Shown: positions 8,806 to 19,663, counted from the first letter of the stretch. The stretch: DNA of 47,469 nt from Lentisphaerae bacterium GWF2_50_93 (GCA_001804815.1 MHBI01000048.1:1-47469); one strand, 5' to 3'. The notes: a model not told the origin generated them from the letters alone. Program-made: numbers and translations.

Positions 8806-11800
8806 ATGAAAATGATGCATAAAACCTGTGTGATCTGTTTATACGCCGGAATGTCCATCCTCCCTTTCACGGGGGCGGTAGCGGATGAAGTCCCGACCAT
8901 TCTGACGGAAAACGTGGTGAATCTTCAGGAGACGATCTCTCCGGAGGGATTTGTCCATCCCGGCATAAGTTGCAATGCCGAGACTTTACGGATTATGCGT
9001 GAAAAGGTTATTGCTGGTGTTTCGCCATGGGTGGACTATTTTGAGGGGATGCGCCGTACCCAGTTCGCGAACTTGAATAAACGACCCCGCTTGGTCAGCC
9101 AGATTACGAACGATGGCGGCATCGGCGCATTTTCCCAGGACGCGCATCTGGCCTGGGCGCACACCATCCTCTACATCGTCACCGGCAACGAGGAATATCG
9201 GAAGACGCCGGTGGAGATCATAAAGTGGTACGGCTCGCGCACGGAGGAGAGCTTCTTCCCGCAGTATTTCAACGACAGCCACATCAAGATCGGCAAGTAC
9301 GTCTACACCATGTGCAGCGCGGTGGACATTTTGCGCGCGACCACCCCGAAGGATGAGAAGCTCGCGGTGACGCAGGAGATGGTTGACGCGCTGCAGAAGT
9401 ATTGCATCTACCCGATCAGGAAGAACAGTATCGAGCGCAACGACTATTTCATGAACCAGCATACATACGCGATCATGGGATACCTGGCGTCCACGATCCT
9501 CGGGGATGAGGTTGAAGACTACAAGCAAGCCGTGGAGTGGACCACTGTAAACGCCACGACCCCGAACTGGGGGCGGAGCGGAGACATCAAAAATCAGATC
9601 CGGTTGGTGACACGCAATGATAAAACCGGCGAAGCCGTCGAGCCAAATCTGCAGCTGGTGGAAATGGGGCGCGACATGCCTCACGCGGAGGGCAACCTCA
9701 CCAACTTGTTGATGATGTCGAAGACCATTGATTTTCAGAAAACGAAAGTCGACCCGGTTGCCGGCACGGTCACGGGCAAAGCGGACGGGGTTTCGCCGAT
9801 TAATTTCCTGGACAACCGCCTGCCCAAAGGCGCGGCGCTATTCGCGAAATACAACCTGGGGTATGACCTGACCTGGGTTCCCACCTATACCGAGACCGAT
9901 CCTAAACACGGTGATTATCTGGCCCGATTCGATCAGCCCAGTTGGCGTGGTGGGGGCGGAGGCAACGGAACTGCCAACAGTTATCACTATTTCAAAGCGG
10001 TGGGCATTGATATGGAGTCGGGGCCGCTCCACTACATCAAAGCTGCTTTTGACGCCACTGCCGTCGGCCGGGAGCATGGGGCGCGTTCCGGCAGCCATTT
10101 CGATAGCGTCCATAACTACGGTTTTGATTTCTGGATCGGGCTTCCCGCAGCCGCGTCCGACGCCGCGCCGGACCCGGAGAAAGCCAAGCGCGCCCTGGCG
10201 GTCGTCCTTCCCCCGCTGGAAGTGACCCGCGATGGTGTTCCGGTGACTGGCCGGCAGTTCGAATACAGCTTTGTGGACTTGTCCGCGCATGCGATGCCGG
10301 GCGATATTTATCCGGGATCAACGAACGACATCCCGCTAAAAGTGCAGGCGGATGCGGACGGCACGCGGTATGTACGGATGGCGCTCGAAAAGAACCCGCG
10401 TACCATGGTGATGCTTACCTGGTTTCCCGGCGGAGCCGGGTTGCGAGTGCGTTCCGATAGCGTCGTCAAGCTCAACTTCGGCAGAGAGACAATCTATCTT
10501 CCCAATACCAACGGCGAATGGAAATATGTGACGAGCGACTTCGGCAATCGTGGTGTTCTCTATATTCAGGCCACGCCGATGGACGGGGCGGCCACTATTG
10601 ATTTTGATCGAATTGACACCGAGGCTAATCAAGTCCTGCCGCTGAGTTTTGATGTGGCAGAGGACTCTATATCGTTTCCAACATATGCAGGTGCTGCAAT
10701 CGCAAAGACCTATGCCGCGACCACCCCCGATAAATATCTGTTTGGAGGGGCAACATGGGCTCCGGGAAAAGTTGGCGACGCTTTAATTCTGAGGAGCAAC
10801 GGGCAGTACGCCCAATTGAAGGACGGCATTGTCGGCGATCTGGACGACTTCAGCATCAGTGCCTGGATAATGCCCAACAAGCTGGATCCATTTGCGCGTG
10901 TTTTCGACTTCGGGGACAGCCGCGAAAATTACATGTTCATGACGCCAACGGATGGCAAGGTGCTGAAATTCGCCATTCGAATCCCCGGCGGACAAGAACA
11001 GGCAGTGCTGGGCAAGGAGCCGATAAAAACCGGCTCATGGCAGCATGTGGTACTGACCCTTTCCGGGAACACCGGCATTCTGTATGTCGATGGCAAAGAG
11101 GTGGGGAGAAATTCAAACATTACGTTGAAACCATCCAGCCTGGGAAAAACCCAACAAAATTACCTCGGCAAATCACAGTGGCCTGATCCATATCTGGCTG
11201 GGATGGTGGATGATTTCACTATTTTCAATAAGGCCTTGAGCGCAGATGAGATTGAGAAGATCTATACAAGTAATCAGCGCATAGATTCAAAGGCGTCGGC
11301 TGTTCGTTATAAATTCGACCGGCAAAGTATCGAAAGTGACAAGGAAAAGATCGAATACACGGCACGAAATCTTCCGGCTGGCGCGGTTCTGGATGGCACT
11401 TCGGGCAAATTCACGTGGACGCCTTCCGTCAATCAGGCCGGCGATCACACGCTCTACATCACTGCACACACCCCGGTCTCCCTCAGGACCATGCGCGTGG
11501 ACATTCACGTCGCCAAGGACTTGCAGGCCGCATTGGATTACGTCGCCAGAGTCTATGATCCAAAGGAAAAGTACGAATCAGCAACATTAAAAGCATTCAA
11601 AGCGGCTTTGCAAACCAAGGACCTTGCCACGGTCAGGAAGGCTGCCGACCAGTTGGCGCTGTTGAATCCAAAATTGGCGGACGGCACTCTGGATTACCGT
11701 ATGGCATCGACCGGACCTGAACGCGGAATCAAGCAGATGGCTGATGGCGACCCCCTTAGCTGGGGTGGCCTCTGGGGCTTTGACAAGAATGTCACGATGG

Positions 11801-12732
11801 ATTTCGGCAATCACTTCAAGGTCAAAGCCAACGCGTTCCGCATCCAGTGCCGCGACGGTTTCCCGATCCGGGTGGCGGAGTCCGTGGTCTATGGATCGAA
11901 TGACCGCAAGCAATGGACGCTGTTGACCGAGAACAAGGCCAAAGCCTCAGGCGATTTGCAGACGTTGACGGTCAAGAAAGAGGAATTGGACAAGGCCTAC
12001 CGCTATCTTCGTCTCTTCATGCCGGCCAAACCGTTTCCCATTTTCGAAATCGGTGAATTCCGTATCCTCGGCGAACGCATCGAGGATTACAGCCCGGATT
12101 ACCACGTTGCGTACATCAAGGGTTATGACGACAGCACCTTCCGCCCGGATCAGAAACTGACCAAGGCGGAGGCGGTCTCGCTGCTGGCCGGTCTGGTGGA
12201 CGATTACACCGATCGCGGGGCATACACGTGTGGCTTTGTCGATGTGCCCAAGGACGCACTCTACTACGATGATGTGGCCTATATGTCGAGCAAGGGCATC
12301 GGGCATGGCTTTACGCAGCCGGTGAAGTATGTGAATGGTGACGCCGAAAACCGCTTCCATCCGCAGGCTCTCATCTCGCGGGGCGAGTTGGCCGGCATCA
12401 TGTCCCGGATGCAATGGTTGAAGGGTGATGACGGCCCCGTACTGAAGGATGTCACCACCGACACGCCTAATGCCGCCGAGATCCGGCGCGTGGCGCGGGA
12501 AGGTTGGCTGACCGCTGATGAAGCCGGCTCGTTCCGCCCGGACGCGCCAGTGACGCGCGCGGAGTTTGTTGTGGCTGCAAACAAGATGCTGCAGAGGCAT
12601 TGTGTCGGTGAAATTCCAAGCGCGCAGGCATTCAAGGACGTTGACAAGTCCCACCGGGCATATACGGACATTATGGAAGCGACAGCCACGCATCCGGATC
12701 AAGGAGAAAAAGATGGCGATAATGGCAAGTAG
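8806..12732 (+). CDS. Secreted alginate-lyase-like mosaic protein with LamG, F5/8C-like and SLH modules
   Basis: 1308 residues with a signal peptide (cut near AVADEV). Order: helical alginate-lyase-superfamily domain at about 60-470 (FVHPGISCNAETLRIMREKV, NQHTYAIMGYLAST, with His/Tyr-rich segments); a beta-rich domain at about 470-620; a LamG/concanavalin-like domain at about 625-825 (DDFSISAWIMP, SWQHVVLTLSG, LYVDGKEVG); a putative Ig-like domain at about 828-900 (NLPAGAVLDGTSGKFTWTPS); an F5/8C-like domain at about 960-1095; and three SLH-type repeats at about 1098-1295 (IKGYDDSTFRPDQKLTKAEA, then two weaker ones). SLH repeats normally tether proteins to cell-wall polymers, so a surface lyase is likely; the substrate is unknown. 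The LamG/Ig stretch has visibly lower GC than the flanking modules. An AAAGGAGA motif precedes the ATG. Confidence 0.82.
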   Translation: MKMMHKTCVICLYAGMSILPFTGAVADEVPTILTENVVNLQETISPEGFVHPGISCNAETLRIMREKVIAGVSPWVDYFEGMRRTQFANLNKRPRLVSQITNDGGIGAFSQDAHLAWAHTILYIVTGNEEYRKTPVEIIKWYGSRTEESFFPQYFNDSHIKIGKYVYTMCSAVDILRATTPKDEKLAVTQEMVDALQKYCIYPIRKNSIERNDYFMNQHTYAIMGYLASTILGDEVEDYKQAVEWTTVNATTPNWGRSGDIKNQIRLVTRNDKTGEAVEPNLQLVEMGRDMPHAEGNLTNLLMMSKTIDFQKTKVDPVAGTVTGKADGVSPINFLDNRLPKGAALFAKYNLGYDLTWVPTYTETDPKHGDYLARFDQPSWRGGGGGNGTANSYHYFKAVGIDMESGPLHYIKAAFDATAVGREHGARSGSHFDSVHNYGFDFWIGLPAAASDAAPDPEKAKRALAVVLPPLEVTRDGVPVTGRQFEYSFVDLSAHAMPGDIYPGSTNDIPLKVQADADGTRYVRMALEKNPRTMVMLTWFPGGAGLRVRSDSVVKLNFGRETIYLPNTNGEWKYVTSDFGNRGVLYIQATPMDGAATIDFDRIDTEANQVLPLSFDVAEDSISFPTYAGAAIAKTYAATTPDKYLFGGATWAPGKVGDALILRSNGQYAQLKDGIVGDLDDFSISAWIMPNKLDPFARVFDFGDSRENYMFMTPTDGKVLKFAIRIPGGQEQAVLGKEPIKTGSWQHVVLTLSGNTGILYVDGKEVGRNSNITLKPSSLGKTQQNYLGKSQWPDPYLAGMVDDFTIFNKALSADEIEKIYTSNQRIDSKASAVRYKFDRQSIESDKEKIEYTARNLPAGAVLDGTSGKFTWTPSVNQAGDHTLYITAHTPVSLRTMRVDIHVAKDLQAALDYVARVYDPKEKYESATLKAFKAALQTKDLATVRKAADQLALLNPKLADGTLDYRMASTGPERGIKQMADGDPLSWGGLWGFDKNVTMDFGNHFKVKANAFRIQCRDGFPIRVAESVVYGSNDRKQWTLLTENKAKASGDLQTLTVKKEELDKAYRYLRLFMPAKPFPIFEIGEFRILGERIEDYSPDYHVAYIKGYDDSTFRPDQKLTKAEAVSLLAGLVDDYTDRGAYTCGFVDVPKDALYYDDVAYMSSKGIGHGFTQPVKYVNGDAENRFHPQALISRGELAGIMSRMQWLKGDDGPVLKDVTTDTPNAAEIRRVAREGWLTADEAGSFRPDAPVTRAEFVVAANKMLQRHCVGEIPSAQAFKDVDKSHRAYTDIMEATATHPDQGEKDGDNGK

Positions 12733-12773
12733 CATGGACAAGATAAAAACAGGAATAAGAAAAGAGAGGAAGC

Positions 12774-14285
12774 ATGATTGATTTGAAAAAGTATGAGGTT
12801 TGGTTTGTGACAGGCAGCCAGCATTTGTACGGCTCTGAAACATTGAAGAAGGTTGCCGAACATTCCAAGGAGATAGCAGCTTTCCTGGATAAGTCGGGAG
12901 AAATTCCTGTGAAAGTTGTCTTTAAGCCGGTCATGAAGACGCCCGATGAGATCACCTGCCTCTGTATTGAAGCCAACACCGCAAAAAACTGTATCGGCCT
13001 TATTACCTGGTGCCACACGTTTTCGCCGTCAAAGATGTGGATCAACGGTTTGAAAATATTGCAGAAGCCTATTCTCCACCTGCACACCCAGTACAACCGC
13101 GACCTTCCGTGGAACGAGATCGACATGGATTTCATGAACCTCAACCAGGCGGCGCACGGAGACCGTGAACACGGATTCATCATGACACGGATGCGCATAG
13201 CCCGCAAGGTCGTCGTCGGTCACTGGCAGGAAGGTGAGGTGCAGGAACGTATCGGCGTATGGATGCGGGCGGCAGCCGGCTGGCATGATTTCCAGACAAT
13301 GAAGATTGCGCGTTTCGGCGACAACATGCGCGAGGTTGCCGTCACTGAAGGCGACAAGGTCGAAGCCCAGATTCAGTTCGGTCTTTCAGTCAACGGATAT
13401 GGAGTCGGCGACATCGTAAAGATCATAAACGGGGTCAGGGAATCGGCGATTGACAATCTGGTTCAGGAGTATGGCGAGACTTACCAGATAGCGGCAGATG
13501 GAAAGAAGAATGGACCTTTCCATCAGAACCTTCGTTATCAGGCCCGCATCGAACTGGGCATCAGGAAGTTCCTCGAGGAAGGCGGATTCAAGGGGTTCAC
13601 GACAACGTTTGAGGATCTTCATGGATTGGCGCAGCTTCCTGGCCTGGCTTCCCAGCGCCTGATGGATGCGGGATATGGGTTTGGCGCCGAGGGTGATTGG
13701 AAGCATGCCGCGCTTGTCCGTGCCATGAAGGTCATGGGCGCCGGACTCAAAGGCGGCTGTTCCTTCATGGAGGATTATACCTACCACCTGGATCCGAAAG
13801 GGATGAAGGTTCTCGGTGCGCACATGCTGGAAATATGCCCTTCCATTTCGGACGGCAAGCCCAGATTGGAGGTTCATCCGCTGGGCATCGGAGGAAAGGA
13901 AGCTCCGGCGAGGCTTGTGTTCAATGTGCCGAGCGGCCCGGCAATCAACGCCAGCCTGATCGACATGGGCAACAGGTTCCGCATGATCGTCAATTCAGTT
14001 GACTGTGTCAAGCCTGACGCGGCATTGCCAAATCTTCCGATCGCGAGGGCGATCTGGGTTCCGCAGCCTGATCTGAAGGTCGGTGCCGCCTCCTGGATTT
14101 ATGCCGGTGGAGCCCATCATACTGCTTTCAGCCAGCAGGTGACTGCGGAATTCATAGAGGACTTCTCCGAGATGGCAGGAATTGAATACATACATATAGG
14201 GAGAGATACCAGGATCCCGGATTTAAAGAGGGAACTTCGTTCAAATGAAGTTTATTATATGCTATCCGGGAAAAGATTTATATGA
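12774..14285 (+). CDS. araA: L-arabinose isomerase
   Basis: 503 residues, the normal AraA length. Converts L-arabinose to L-ribulose, the first cytosolic step of bacterial L-arabinose catabolism; Mn2+-dependent. The N-terminus [13 protein letters not shown] is diagnostic. Metal ligands align with E. coli numbering: Glu306 in GAEGDWK, Glu333 in [10 protein letters not shown], His350 in [11 protein letters not shown], and His448/His449 in [10 protein letters not shown]. The downstream GH51 gene overlaps its stop codon by 4 bases (ATGA), which implies translational coupling of debranching and isomerisation. No araB or araD is in the window. Confidence 0.97.
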   Translation: MIDLKKYEVWFVTGSQHLYGSETLKKVAEHSKEIAAFLDKSGEIPVKVVFKPVMKTPDEITCLCIEANTAKNCIGLITWCHTFSPSKMWINGLKILQKPILHLHTQYNRDLPWNEIDMDFMNLNQAAHGDREHGFIMTRMRIARKVVVGHWQEGEVQERIGVWMRAAAGWHDFQTMKIARFGDNMREVAVTEGDKVEAQIQFGLSVNGYGVGDIVKIINGVRESAIDNLVQEYGETYQIAADGKKNGPFHQNLRYQARIELGIRKFLEEGGFKGFTTTFEDLHGLAQLPGLASQRLMDAGYGFGAEGDWKHAALVRAMKVMGAGLKGGCSFMEDYTYHLDPKGMKVLGAHMLEICPSISDGKPRLEVHPLGIGGKEAPARLVFNVPSGPAINASLIDMGNRFRMIVNSVDCVKPDAALPNLPIARAIWVPQPDLKVGAASWIYAGGAHHTAFSQQVTAEFIEDFSEMAGIEYIHIGRDTRIPDLKRELRSNEVYYMLSGKRFI

Positions 14286-16258
14286 AGGAAATCAGCAATA
14301 AGCCTGCAGATTTATATTCGCAGAGCGCGACTGTCAATGTCGGGCCTTTGGGATCTGGCTGGAAAATCAGCCCAGATCTGATTGGGGTGTTTTTCGAAGA
14401 TATCAGCTATGCTGCCGACGGGGGCCTTTATGCTGAATTGCTTCAGAACCGGTCTTTTGAATATTCCCAGTCAGACCTCCGTAATGGAAGTGCTATGTCT
14501 TTTGGGGAATGGAATGCATTGACTGGCTGGGAATTTGTGGAACGTGACGGCGGAAAGGGGACATTTCTGATTGATACCGGCAACCCTGTGCACCTGAACA
14601 ACCCGCATTATGCTGTTTTGGGGATAACTCCATCGGGAGGAAGCGTGGGATTGTGCAATAAGGGTTTTGATGGAATTCCCATCCAGTCTGGAGAAACCTA
14701 TGATTTCTCTGTATTTGCGCGTCAGTTGGCCTGGCCTGAAGGGCCTTTGACTGTCCGCCTGGAAGATGAGGATGGCTCTTTGCTGGGGGAAGCTGTCCTA
14801 CCAGTTCTTACCCCATCCTGGAAGAAATATACGGCTGAGATAAAGGCGATGGCATCAACGGAACAAGGACGCTTGCTTCTGCTGGCTTCCCATCCGGGGC
14901 GAATCGCCCTTGACATGATTTCACTGTTCCCACGGAAAACTTTCCGGAACCGTCCGAACGGCCTTCGTGCTGATCTTGCACAGGCGATTGCCGATCTTAA
15001 ACCGAAGTTCATGCGTTTCCCCGGAGGTTGCCTGGTGCATGGAGACGGGATGGATAATTTATATGACTGGAAAAACACCATCGGTCCTGTTGAATCCCGC
15101 AAAAGCCAGAGAAATATCTGGGGATATCATCAGACCTTGGGGCTTGGCTATTTTGAATATTTCCAATTCTGTGAAGATATCGGCGCTAAACCGCTTCCGG
15201 TAGTTCCTGCAGGTGTTTCATGTCAGAATTCCGGAGGTTCTGTAACTGGCATGGGGGGGAAGGGGCAGCTGGGTATTCCAATGGAAGAAATGCCAGGCTA
15301 CATCCAGGATGTATTGGATCTCATTGAATATGCCAACGGTCCAGCTGATTCGGAATGGGGTTCAAAACGGGCCGCCGCAGGCCATCCGGCACCGTTCAAT
15401 CTTGAATACCTCGGTGTTGGGAACGAGGAACATATGACACCAGTGTTCAAGGAACGCTTCAAAATGATCTATGAAGCTGTAAAAAAGGCGCATCCGGAAA
15501 TAACCGTGGTTGGCACAGCAGGTCCGTTCCACAGCGGAGAGGACTATGTGAAAGGATGGGATATAGCTGATGAATTGAAAGTGCCGGTTATAGATGAACA
15601 CTACTATGAAAAACCGGAATGGTTCTGGGACAACCTGAACCGTTACGACTCGTATGACCGAAGGAAATCTAAGGTTTACGTGGGGGAATATGCGGCACAC
15701 GACATAGAGCGCAGGAATACACTGCGTTCGGCGATCGCGGAGGCCGCCTACCTTACAGGACTTGAAAGAAACGGCGATGTGATCCAGTTCGCCTCATACG
15801 CCCCGCTTCTTGCCAGGAAAGGTCATACGAACTGGAATCCGAACCTGATCTACTTTGCAAAGACGGAAGTGTTTCCTGCGATCAATTATCATGTACAGAA
15901 GCTTTTCAGCATGAACAGTGGTGACACCTGTTTTCCAGTAAGTGCGAGCAGTGCTGAGGATGCTCCTGATTTAGCGGTTTCGGCAGTCAGTGACAGCAGT
16001 ACTGGGGATATGATTATAAAAATAGTGAATGGCGCTGGTGCCGTCAGGAAAATCTCAGTTGAGATAAGTGGGATTGGGAAATTTTCCGGAAAGGCTATGA
16101 AAACTGTCCTGGCGGGGGATGATCCGCTGGTGGTCAATGATCATGAAAGCAAAACTAAAATCCTTCCGCAGGCATCGTCTATATCTATTGGCAGTTCATT
16201 TGTTTACGACGCTCCAGCATATTCACTTACAATATTCCGCATGGAGAATCCAGGATAG
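14282..16258 (+). CDS. Alpha-L-arabinofuranosidase, GH51, long cytosolic form
   Basis: 658 residues without a signal peptide, translationally coupled to araA. A CBM4/9-like beta-sandwich occupies about residues 60-215 ([17 protein letters not shown]). It is followed by the GH51 barrel: [17 protein letters not shown], acid/base Glu382 in LGVGNEEHM, and nucleophile Glu469 in [12 protein letters not shown]-terminal beta-sandwich runs to about residue 655. It is closely related to the exported GH51 at 33825 but lacks both the leader and the extra domain inserted in that protein's C-terminal part. It should act on imported arabino-oligosaccharides and feed AraA directly. Confidence 0.94.
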   Translation: MKEISNKPADLYSQSATVNVGPLGSGWKISPDLIGVFFEDISYAADGGLYAELLQNRSFEYSQSDLRNGSAMSFGEWNALTGWEFVERDGGKGTFLIDTGNPVHLNNPHYAVLGITPSGGSVGLCNKGFDGIPIQSGETYDFSVFARQLAWPEGPLTVRLEDEDGSLLGEAVLPVLTPSWKKYTAEIKAMASTEQGRLLLLASHPGRIALDMISLFPRKTFRNRPNGLRADLAQAIADLKPKFMRFPGGCLVHGDGMDNLYDWKNTIGPVESRKSQRNIWGYHQTLGLGYFEYFQFCEDIGAKPLPVVPAGVSCQNSGGSVTGMGGKGQLGIPMEEMPGYIQDVLDLIEYANGPADSEWGSKRAAAGHPAPFNLEYLGVGNEEHMTPVFKERFKMIYEAVKKAHPEITVVGTAGPFHSGEDYVKGWDIADELKVPVIDEHYYEKPEWFWDNLNRYDSYDRRKSKVYVGEYAAHDIERRNTLRSAIAEAAYLTGLERNGDVIQFASYAPLLARKGHTNWNPNLIYFAKTEVFPAINYHVQKLFSMNSGDTCFPVSASSAEDAPDLAVSAVSDSSTGDMIIKIVNGAGAVRKISVEISGIGKFSGKAMKTVLAGDDPLVVNDHESKTKILPQASSISIGSSFVYDAPAYSLTIFRMENPG

Positions 16259-16303
16259 GATATCTCCGTTCTGGCGTAAATTGCCAAGGGGATATATTAC
16301 AAA

Positions 16304-16349
16304 TATATTACAAGATATACTTGTAATATAAGGTGATTTATTATATAAT
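16304..16349 (+). promoter_or_regulatory. Candidate promoter and operator of the first lacI-type gene
   Basis: A perfect inverted repeat with 11 bp arms (TATATTACAAG at 16304-16314, CTTGTAATATA at 16320-16330) and a 5 bp spacer overlaps a candidate -35 box (TTGTAA at 16321-16326). A consensus -10 (TATAAT) lies 17 bp further at 16344-16349. The LacI-type gene starts at 16407. A direct copy of ATATTACAA lies just upstream, at about 16294. The arrangement fits autorepression by the downstream regulator. It is read from sequence only. Confidence 0.62.
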
Positions 16350-16406
16350 TTACTTAAGGAAGAGAAATACGTGCAGGAATAAGGCGGGAAGAAAACGAGG
16401 TGTTCA

Positions 16407-17453
16407 ATGTCCATATATGCTGTAGCCAGGGATGCGGGAGTTTCGACTGCGACTGTCTCAAGATTTATTAACAAGACCGGGCGCCTGAGCAAGGACAAGG
16501 CCAAAAAAGTCCTCAAGGCAATGAATAGACTGGGCTATGTTCCATCGGAAGTAAGGCCTGGTCCAAAGCTAAGACGGCATAACCTTGTAAGACATGGCAG
16601 AATTCTTATGTTGAGCCTTCTCCCTTATGATCCATTTGATTTATACAGGATGCCGACATTTCCGGCCCTCATAGGTGGAATACAGAAGGCTCTGGCTGAG
16701 AGTAATTTCGGCCTGATGGTAACACAGTGGCAGGGCGATTATGAGAGTTTCGTTCCGAACATTAGGAATAGCGTGGACGGGGTCATATTGATCGGCAATC
16801 TGCCCCCGTCGGCACCTGTGAAACTCATCGATTTCCTTCTTGCTGTTCCAACTGTATTGACGTTCAAGTCCGAATCCGATCCCGATGGGCGGTTTGATCA
16901 TGTCTATTATGATAACAGGTTCATTGGGGAAATGGCGTTTAGATACCTCTCCGGGGCCGGCTGCAGGAACACTGCGGTAGTTGTACACAACAAAGGTCAT
17001 GTGTCATTGATGCAGCGCATGGAGAACTTTCTTGGCACGGCAGCCGATGAAGGCATGAAGGCTACTGCGATAGGAGCGGATGCTGAACTGGATGGTGGAA
17101 GTTTGTTCGAAAGGATGGATAAAGCGGCTGACATAATAGTTGGAATGAGCAAGGTCGATGGGATTTTCGTAACTTCAGATGACGCTCTGCTTGCCCTTTC
17201 AAATTGTCTGAAGGCCAGGGGGATTGAACCTGAACGCGATATCAGGACAATAGGCTGCAATAATGATAATAATTTTTTGGGTCAGCTTAAGCACCGCCCT
17301 GCAACCATCGATCTGAAGCTTGAAGAGGTGGGCAGGAAGACCGTGGAACAACTTTTTTCCCGCATGAAGAATCCAGGGGATGAGAGCAGGATGGATATAT
17401 TCGTGAAACCTGTGATGGTGCCGGCGTTAGGAAAGAAGAAGGTGAAATCATGA
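16407..17453 (+). CDS. LacI-family transcriptional regulator
   Basis: 348 residues. The N-terminal helix-turn-helix (residues 1-50: [20 protein letters not shown]) and hinge region are followed by the linker RPGPKLRR and a periplasmic-binding-protein-like effector domain (about 65-345) with VDGVILIGN and [16 protein letters not shown]. It probably represses the araA/GH51 and pseudopilin region in the absence of a sugar ligand. The ATG at 16407 follows GAGG with a short spacer. Its stop codon overlaps the start of pseudopilin 2 by 4 bases, an unusual coupling of a sugar regulator to a surface protein. Confidence 0.92.
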   Translation: MSIYAVARDAGVSTATVSRFINKTGRLSKDKAKKVLKAMNRLGYVPSEVRPGPKLRRHNLVRHGRILMLSLLPYDPFDLYRMPTFPALIGGIQKALAESNFGLMVTQWQGDYESFVPNIRNSVDGVILIGNLPPSAPVKLIDFLLAVPTVLTFKSESDPDGRFDHVYYDNRFIGEMAFRYLSGAGCRNTAVVVHNKGHVSLMQRMENFLGTAADEGMKATAIGADAELDGGSLFERMDKAADIIVGMSKVDGIFVTSDDALLALSNCLKARGIEPERDIRTIGCNNDNNFLGQLKHRPATIDLKLEEVGRKTVEQLFSRMKNPGDESRMDIFVKPVMVPALGKKKVKS

Positions 17454-18325
17454 AGGCGTTAAGAAGTATAAGCAGATTCCGGCCGTTTACCACCTGTCAT
17501 CTGCATGTTCGAGCAAGGGCCTTCACCTTGATCGAACTATTGGTCGTAATCGCCATTATCGCGATTCTCGCATCGCTTCTGCTGCCTGTTCTTAATACGG
17601 CAAAGGAATCTGCTCGACAGACTTTATGCATAAATAACCTGAAGCAGCTCGGAACAGGTGTGCAAGTTTATGCTAGTGACTTTGACGGAAGTATTCCCGG
17701 GCACCGAGACTGGGGTGGAACCAGGATGACGGCATGGGAAGCTGCAATCATGAGCGCATTGTCAATAAAAAATGCCGACATATTTGCATGTCCATCTGAC
17801 AACATCCAGCGTAAGGCTGGTGCGGCCACGTTGAGTGGCCCATTTGCTGAATACAACAAGTTTAATGAATGCAAAAGGTCCTACGGATTCAATTATGGAC
17901 AATACCAGGGGTCACGAGGTTATTGGGGGAATGGTTCCACTACTTGGCTGGATACCAAAGGACAAGTGACGGTCACAAGTAGCAATTTCGGATGGCTGAA
18001 TGGCGCCAAAATAGACAGGGTCAAGTCGCCCGACATCAGGGTGGTGATTGGCGATCGCTGGAGCCCGGGAAAGCTTTTCTGGGCGAATTATGCTGGAGTC
18101 TGCGAGCGGATTCAGTATTGTCTTCTTGTCGATGCTGGGGAATGGGGGTGTCCCTGGCATCCAGGCGGCAGCGCTGATGGTGCTCCAAACCCATTGAATG
18201 ATGGATTCCTTGGAGATGCTTCTTATTTTGACATGATACGATTTCATAGAACACCTTCAATTCTTTTCGTTGACGGGCACGTGATTACAAGAAGACCTAC
18301 TGAGCCGGAAGTCAATTGCTGGTAA
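17450..18325 (+). CDS. Pseudopilin-like secreted protein 2
   Basis: 291 residues. A basic leader of ~23 residues is followed by [16 protein letters not shown] (Glu +5 present), the rest of the hydrophobic helix, [17 protein letters not shown], and a globular domain ending with [14 protein letters not shown]. It is a close paralogue of pseudopilin 1, with matching blocks [20 protein letters not shown] and [15 protein letters not shown]. It is expected to be processed by prepilin peptidase and held in or beyond the inner membrane. Translation is coupled to the lacI-type gene by a 4 bp overlap, and the GH43 gene follows. Confidence 0.9.
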   Translation: MKALRSISRFRPFTTCHLHVRARAFTLIELLVVIAIIAILASLLLPVLNTAKESARQTLCINNLKQLGTGVQVYASDFDGSIPGHRDWGGTRMTAWEAAIMSALSIKNADIFACPSDNIQRKAGAATLSGPFAEYNKFNECKRSYGFNYGQYQGSRGYWGNGSTTWLDTKGQVTVTSSNFGWLNGAKIDRVKSPDIRVVIGDRWSPGKLFWANYAGVCERIQYCLLVDAGEWGCPWHPGGSADGAPNPLNDGFLGDASYFDMIRFHRTPSILFVDGHVITRRPTEPEVNCW

Positions 18326-18431
18326 GCCTCACAGGCAGTGTGTCTTGCCAAGGGAGCGGTGTTCTGGAGTTTATATCTTAGTATGCCTTGTGTTGAGTCA
18401 GAAACGCATAACTGACGGGGCGGAGCGCGGT

Positions 18432-19613
18432 ATGCAGAGCGAACATCAAAATCGCATGAGCTACGACCGGGGATCTAATGCCCGGTCGGCGGAGGTAAGC
18501 AGTTTATCTTCGTTCGAACCCGGAGCCATATGGCGAGACGACAATGGCGTCCACATCAACGCCCACGGAGGGGGAGTACTTTTCCATGAAGGCGTGTATT
18601 ATTGGTTTGGAGAGCACAAGATTGAGGGTGTGGACGGAAATCGTGCCCAGGTGGGTGTTCACGTCTATTCCTCTACGGACCTTTATAACTGGACTGACCG
18701 TGGAATTTCCCTTGCTGTTTCCGGTGATCCGGATAGCGAAATTGCCAAAGGGTGCATTATTGAGCGTCCTAAGGTAGTCTACAATTCCAAAACCGCCAAG
18801 TTCGTCATGTGGTTCCATTTGGAGTTCAAAGGAAAAGGATATGGATCAGCCCGGGCTGGGATTGCCATGGCAGACAAGCCCGTCGGTCCGTACATGTTTC
18901 TCCGCAGCATCCGAGCGAATGCAGGGCATTGGCCGCTCAATGTCACTGCTGATCAGATGGAGCCCGGTTTGATTGCGCGGACGAAAGAGGAAAAGGACCA
19001 GTTCGTTGGAGGTCCTTCATCAAAGCATTCACAGTACAACATACTTGGGGCCCATTTCGAGGAGGGGCAGATGGTGAGGGATATGACAATCTTTGTGGAC
19101 GATGACGGCAAGGCATATCACATTTATGCATCCGAGCATAATTCAACCCTTCAGATATCTCTGCTTACGGATGACTATCTTGACTGCACTGGAAAATATG
19201 TCCGAGTTTTCCCTTTATGTTGGATGGAGGCGCCCGCTGTCTGCAAGCGGAGTGGCAGATACTATCTCATTGCCTCTGGTTGCACCGGTTGGGCTCCGAA
19301 TGCGGCGCGATTGGCGGTCGCCGAATCCATTTTCGGACCTTGGATGGAGATCGGTAATCCATGCATCGGAATAAATCCCGGCAATAATCTCGGGCCTGAG
19401 AAGACATTTGGAGCTCAAAGCACTTTTATTTTAAAAGTCCAGGGGTTTGACGACGCCTTCATTGCGCTTTTTGACATCTGGAGCCCGCACGATGCCATTG
19501 ACGGCCGTTATGTTTGGTTGCCCGTTGAATTCTGCGGTGAAGGGATGAGAATAAAATGGATGGACAAGTGGGGCTTGTCGGTGTTTTCCGCTAAGGCGGG
19601 GGGGAATGCCTGA
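18432..19613 (+). CDS. GH43-family glycosidase, exo-1,3-galactanase-like group
   Basis: About 393 residues from the first in-frame ATG at 18432. An upstream TTG at 18345 would add 29 residues including a hydrophobic stretch (VYILVCLVL) that might serve as a membrane anchor, so the true start and location are unsure. Five-bladed propeller features are visible: HINAHGGGVLFHEGVYYWFG at about residues 41-60, Glu111 in IERPKVVYN, and RDMTIFVDDDGKAYHIYAS. The HINAHGGG motif is typical of the GH43 subfamilies 24/34, which act on 1,3-galactan or arabinogalactan side chains. The classical GH43 N-terminal base Asp is not obvious, as in those subfamilies. It follows pseudopilin 2 by about 105 bp. Confidence 0.82.
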   Translation: MQSEHQNRMSYDRGSNARSAEVSSLSSFEPGAIWRDDNGVHINAHGGGVLFHEGVYYWFGEHKIEGVDGNRAQVGVHVYSSTDLYNWTDRGISLAVSGDPDSEIAKGCIIERPKVVYNSKTAKFVMWFHLEFKGKGYGSARAGIAMADKPVGPYMFLRSIRANAGHWPLNVTADQMEPGLIARTKEEKDQFVGGPSSKHSQYNILGAHFEEGQMVRDMTIFVDDDGKAYHIYASEHNSTLQISLLTDDYLDCTGKYVRVFPLCWMEAPAVCKRSGRYYLIASGCTGWAPNAARLAVAESIFGPWMEIGNPCIGINPGNNLGPEKTFGAQSTFILKVQGFDDAFIALFDIWSPHDAIDGRYVWLPVEFCGEGMRIKWMDKWGLSVFSAKAGGNA

Positions 19614-19663
19614 GCACAGACGATCCTGGATTGATATCTGGTGCTGGAGTACAGGATGCGTAG

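Noticed and set aside
8986..9684. Long minus-strand open frame (232 codons) inside the SLH lyase gene
   Set aside because: Lies wholly antisense to a well-supported gene in GC-rich sequence; the Arg/His/Val-rich product has no recognisable domain.
11947..12843. Minus-strand open frame of 298 codons
   Set aside because: Antisense to the SLH repeats and the araA start, both clearly coding on the plus strand.
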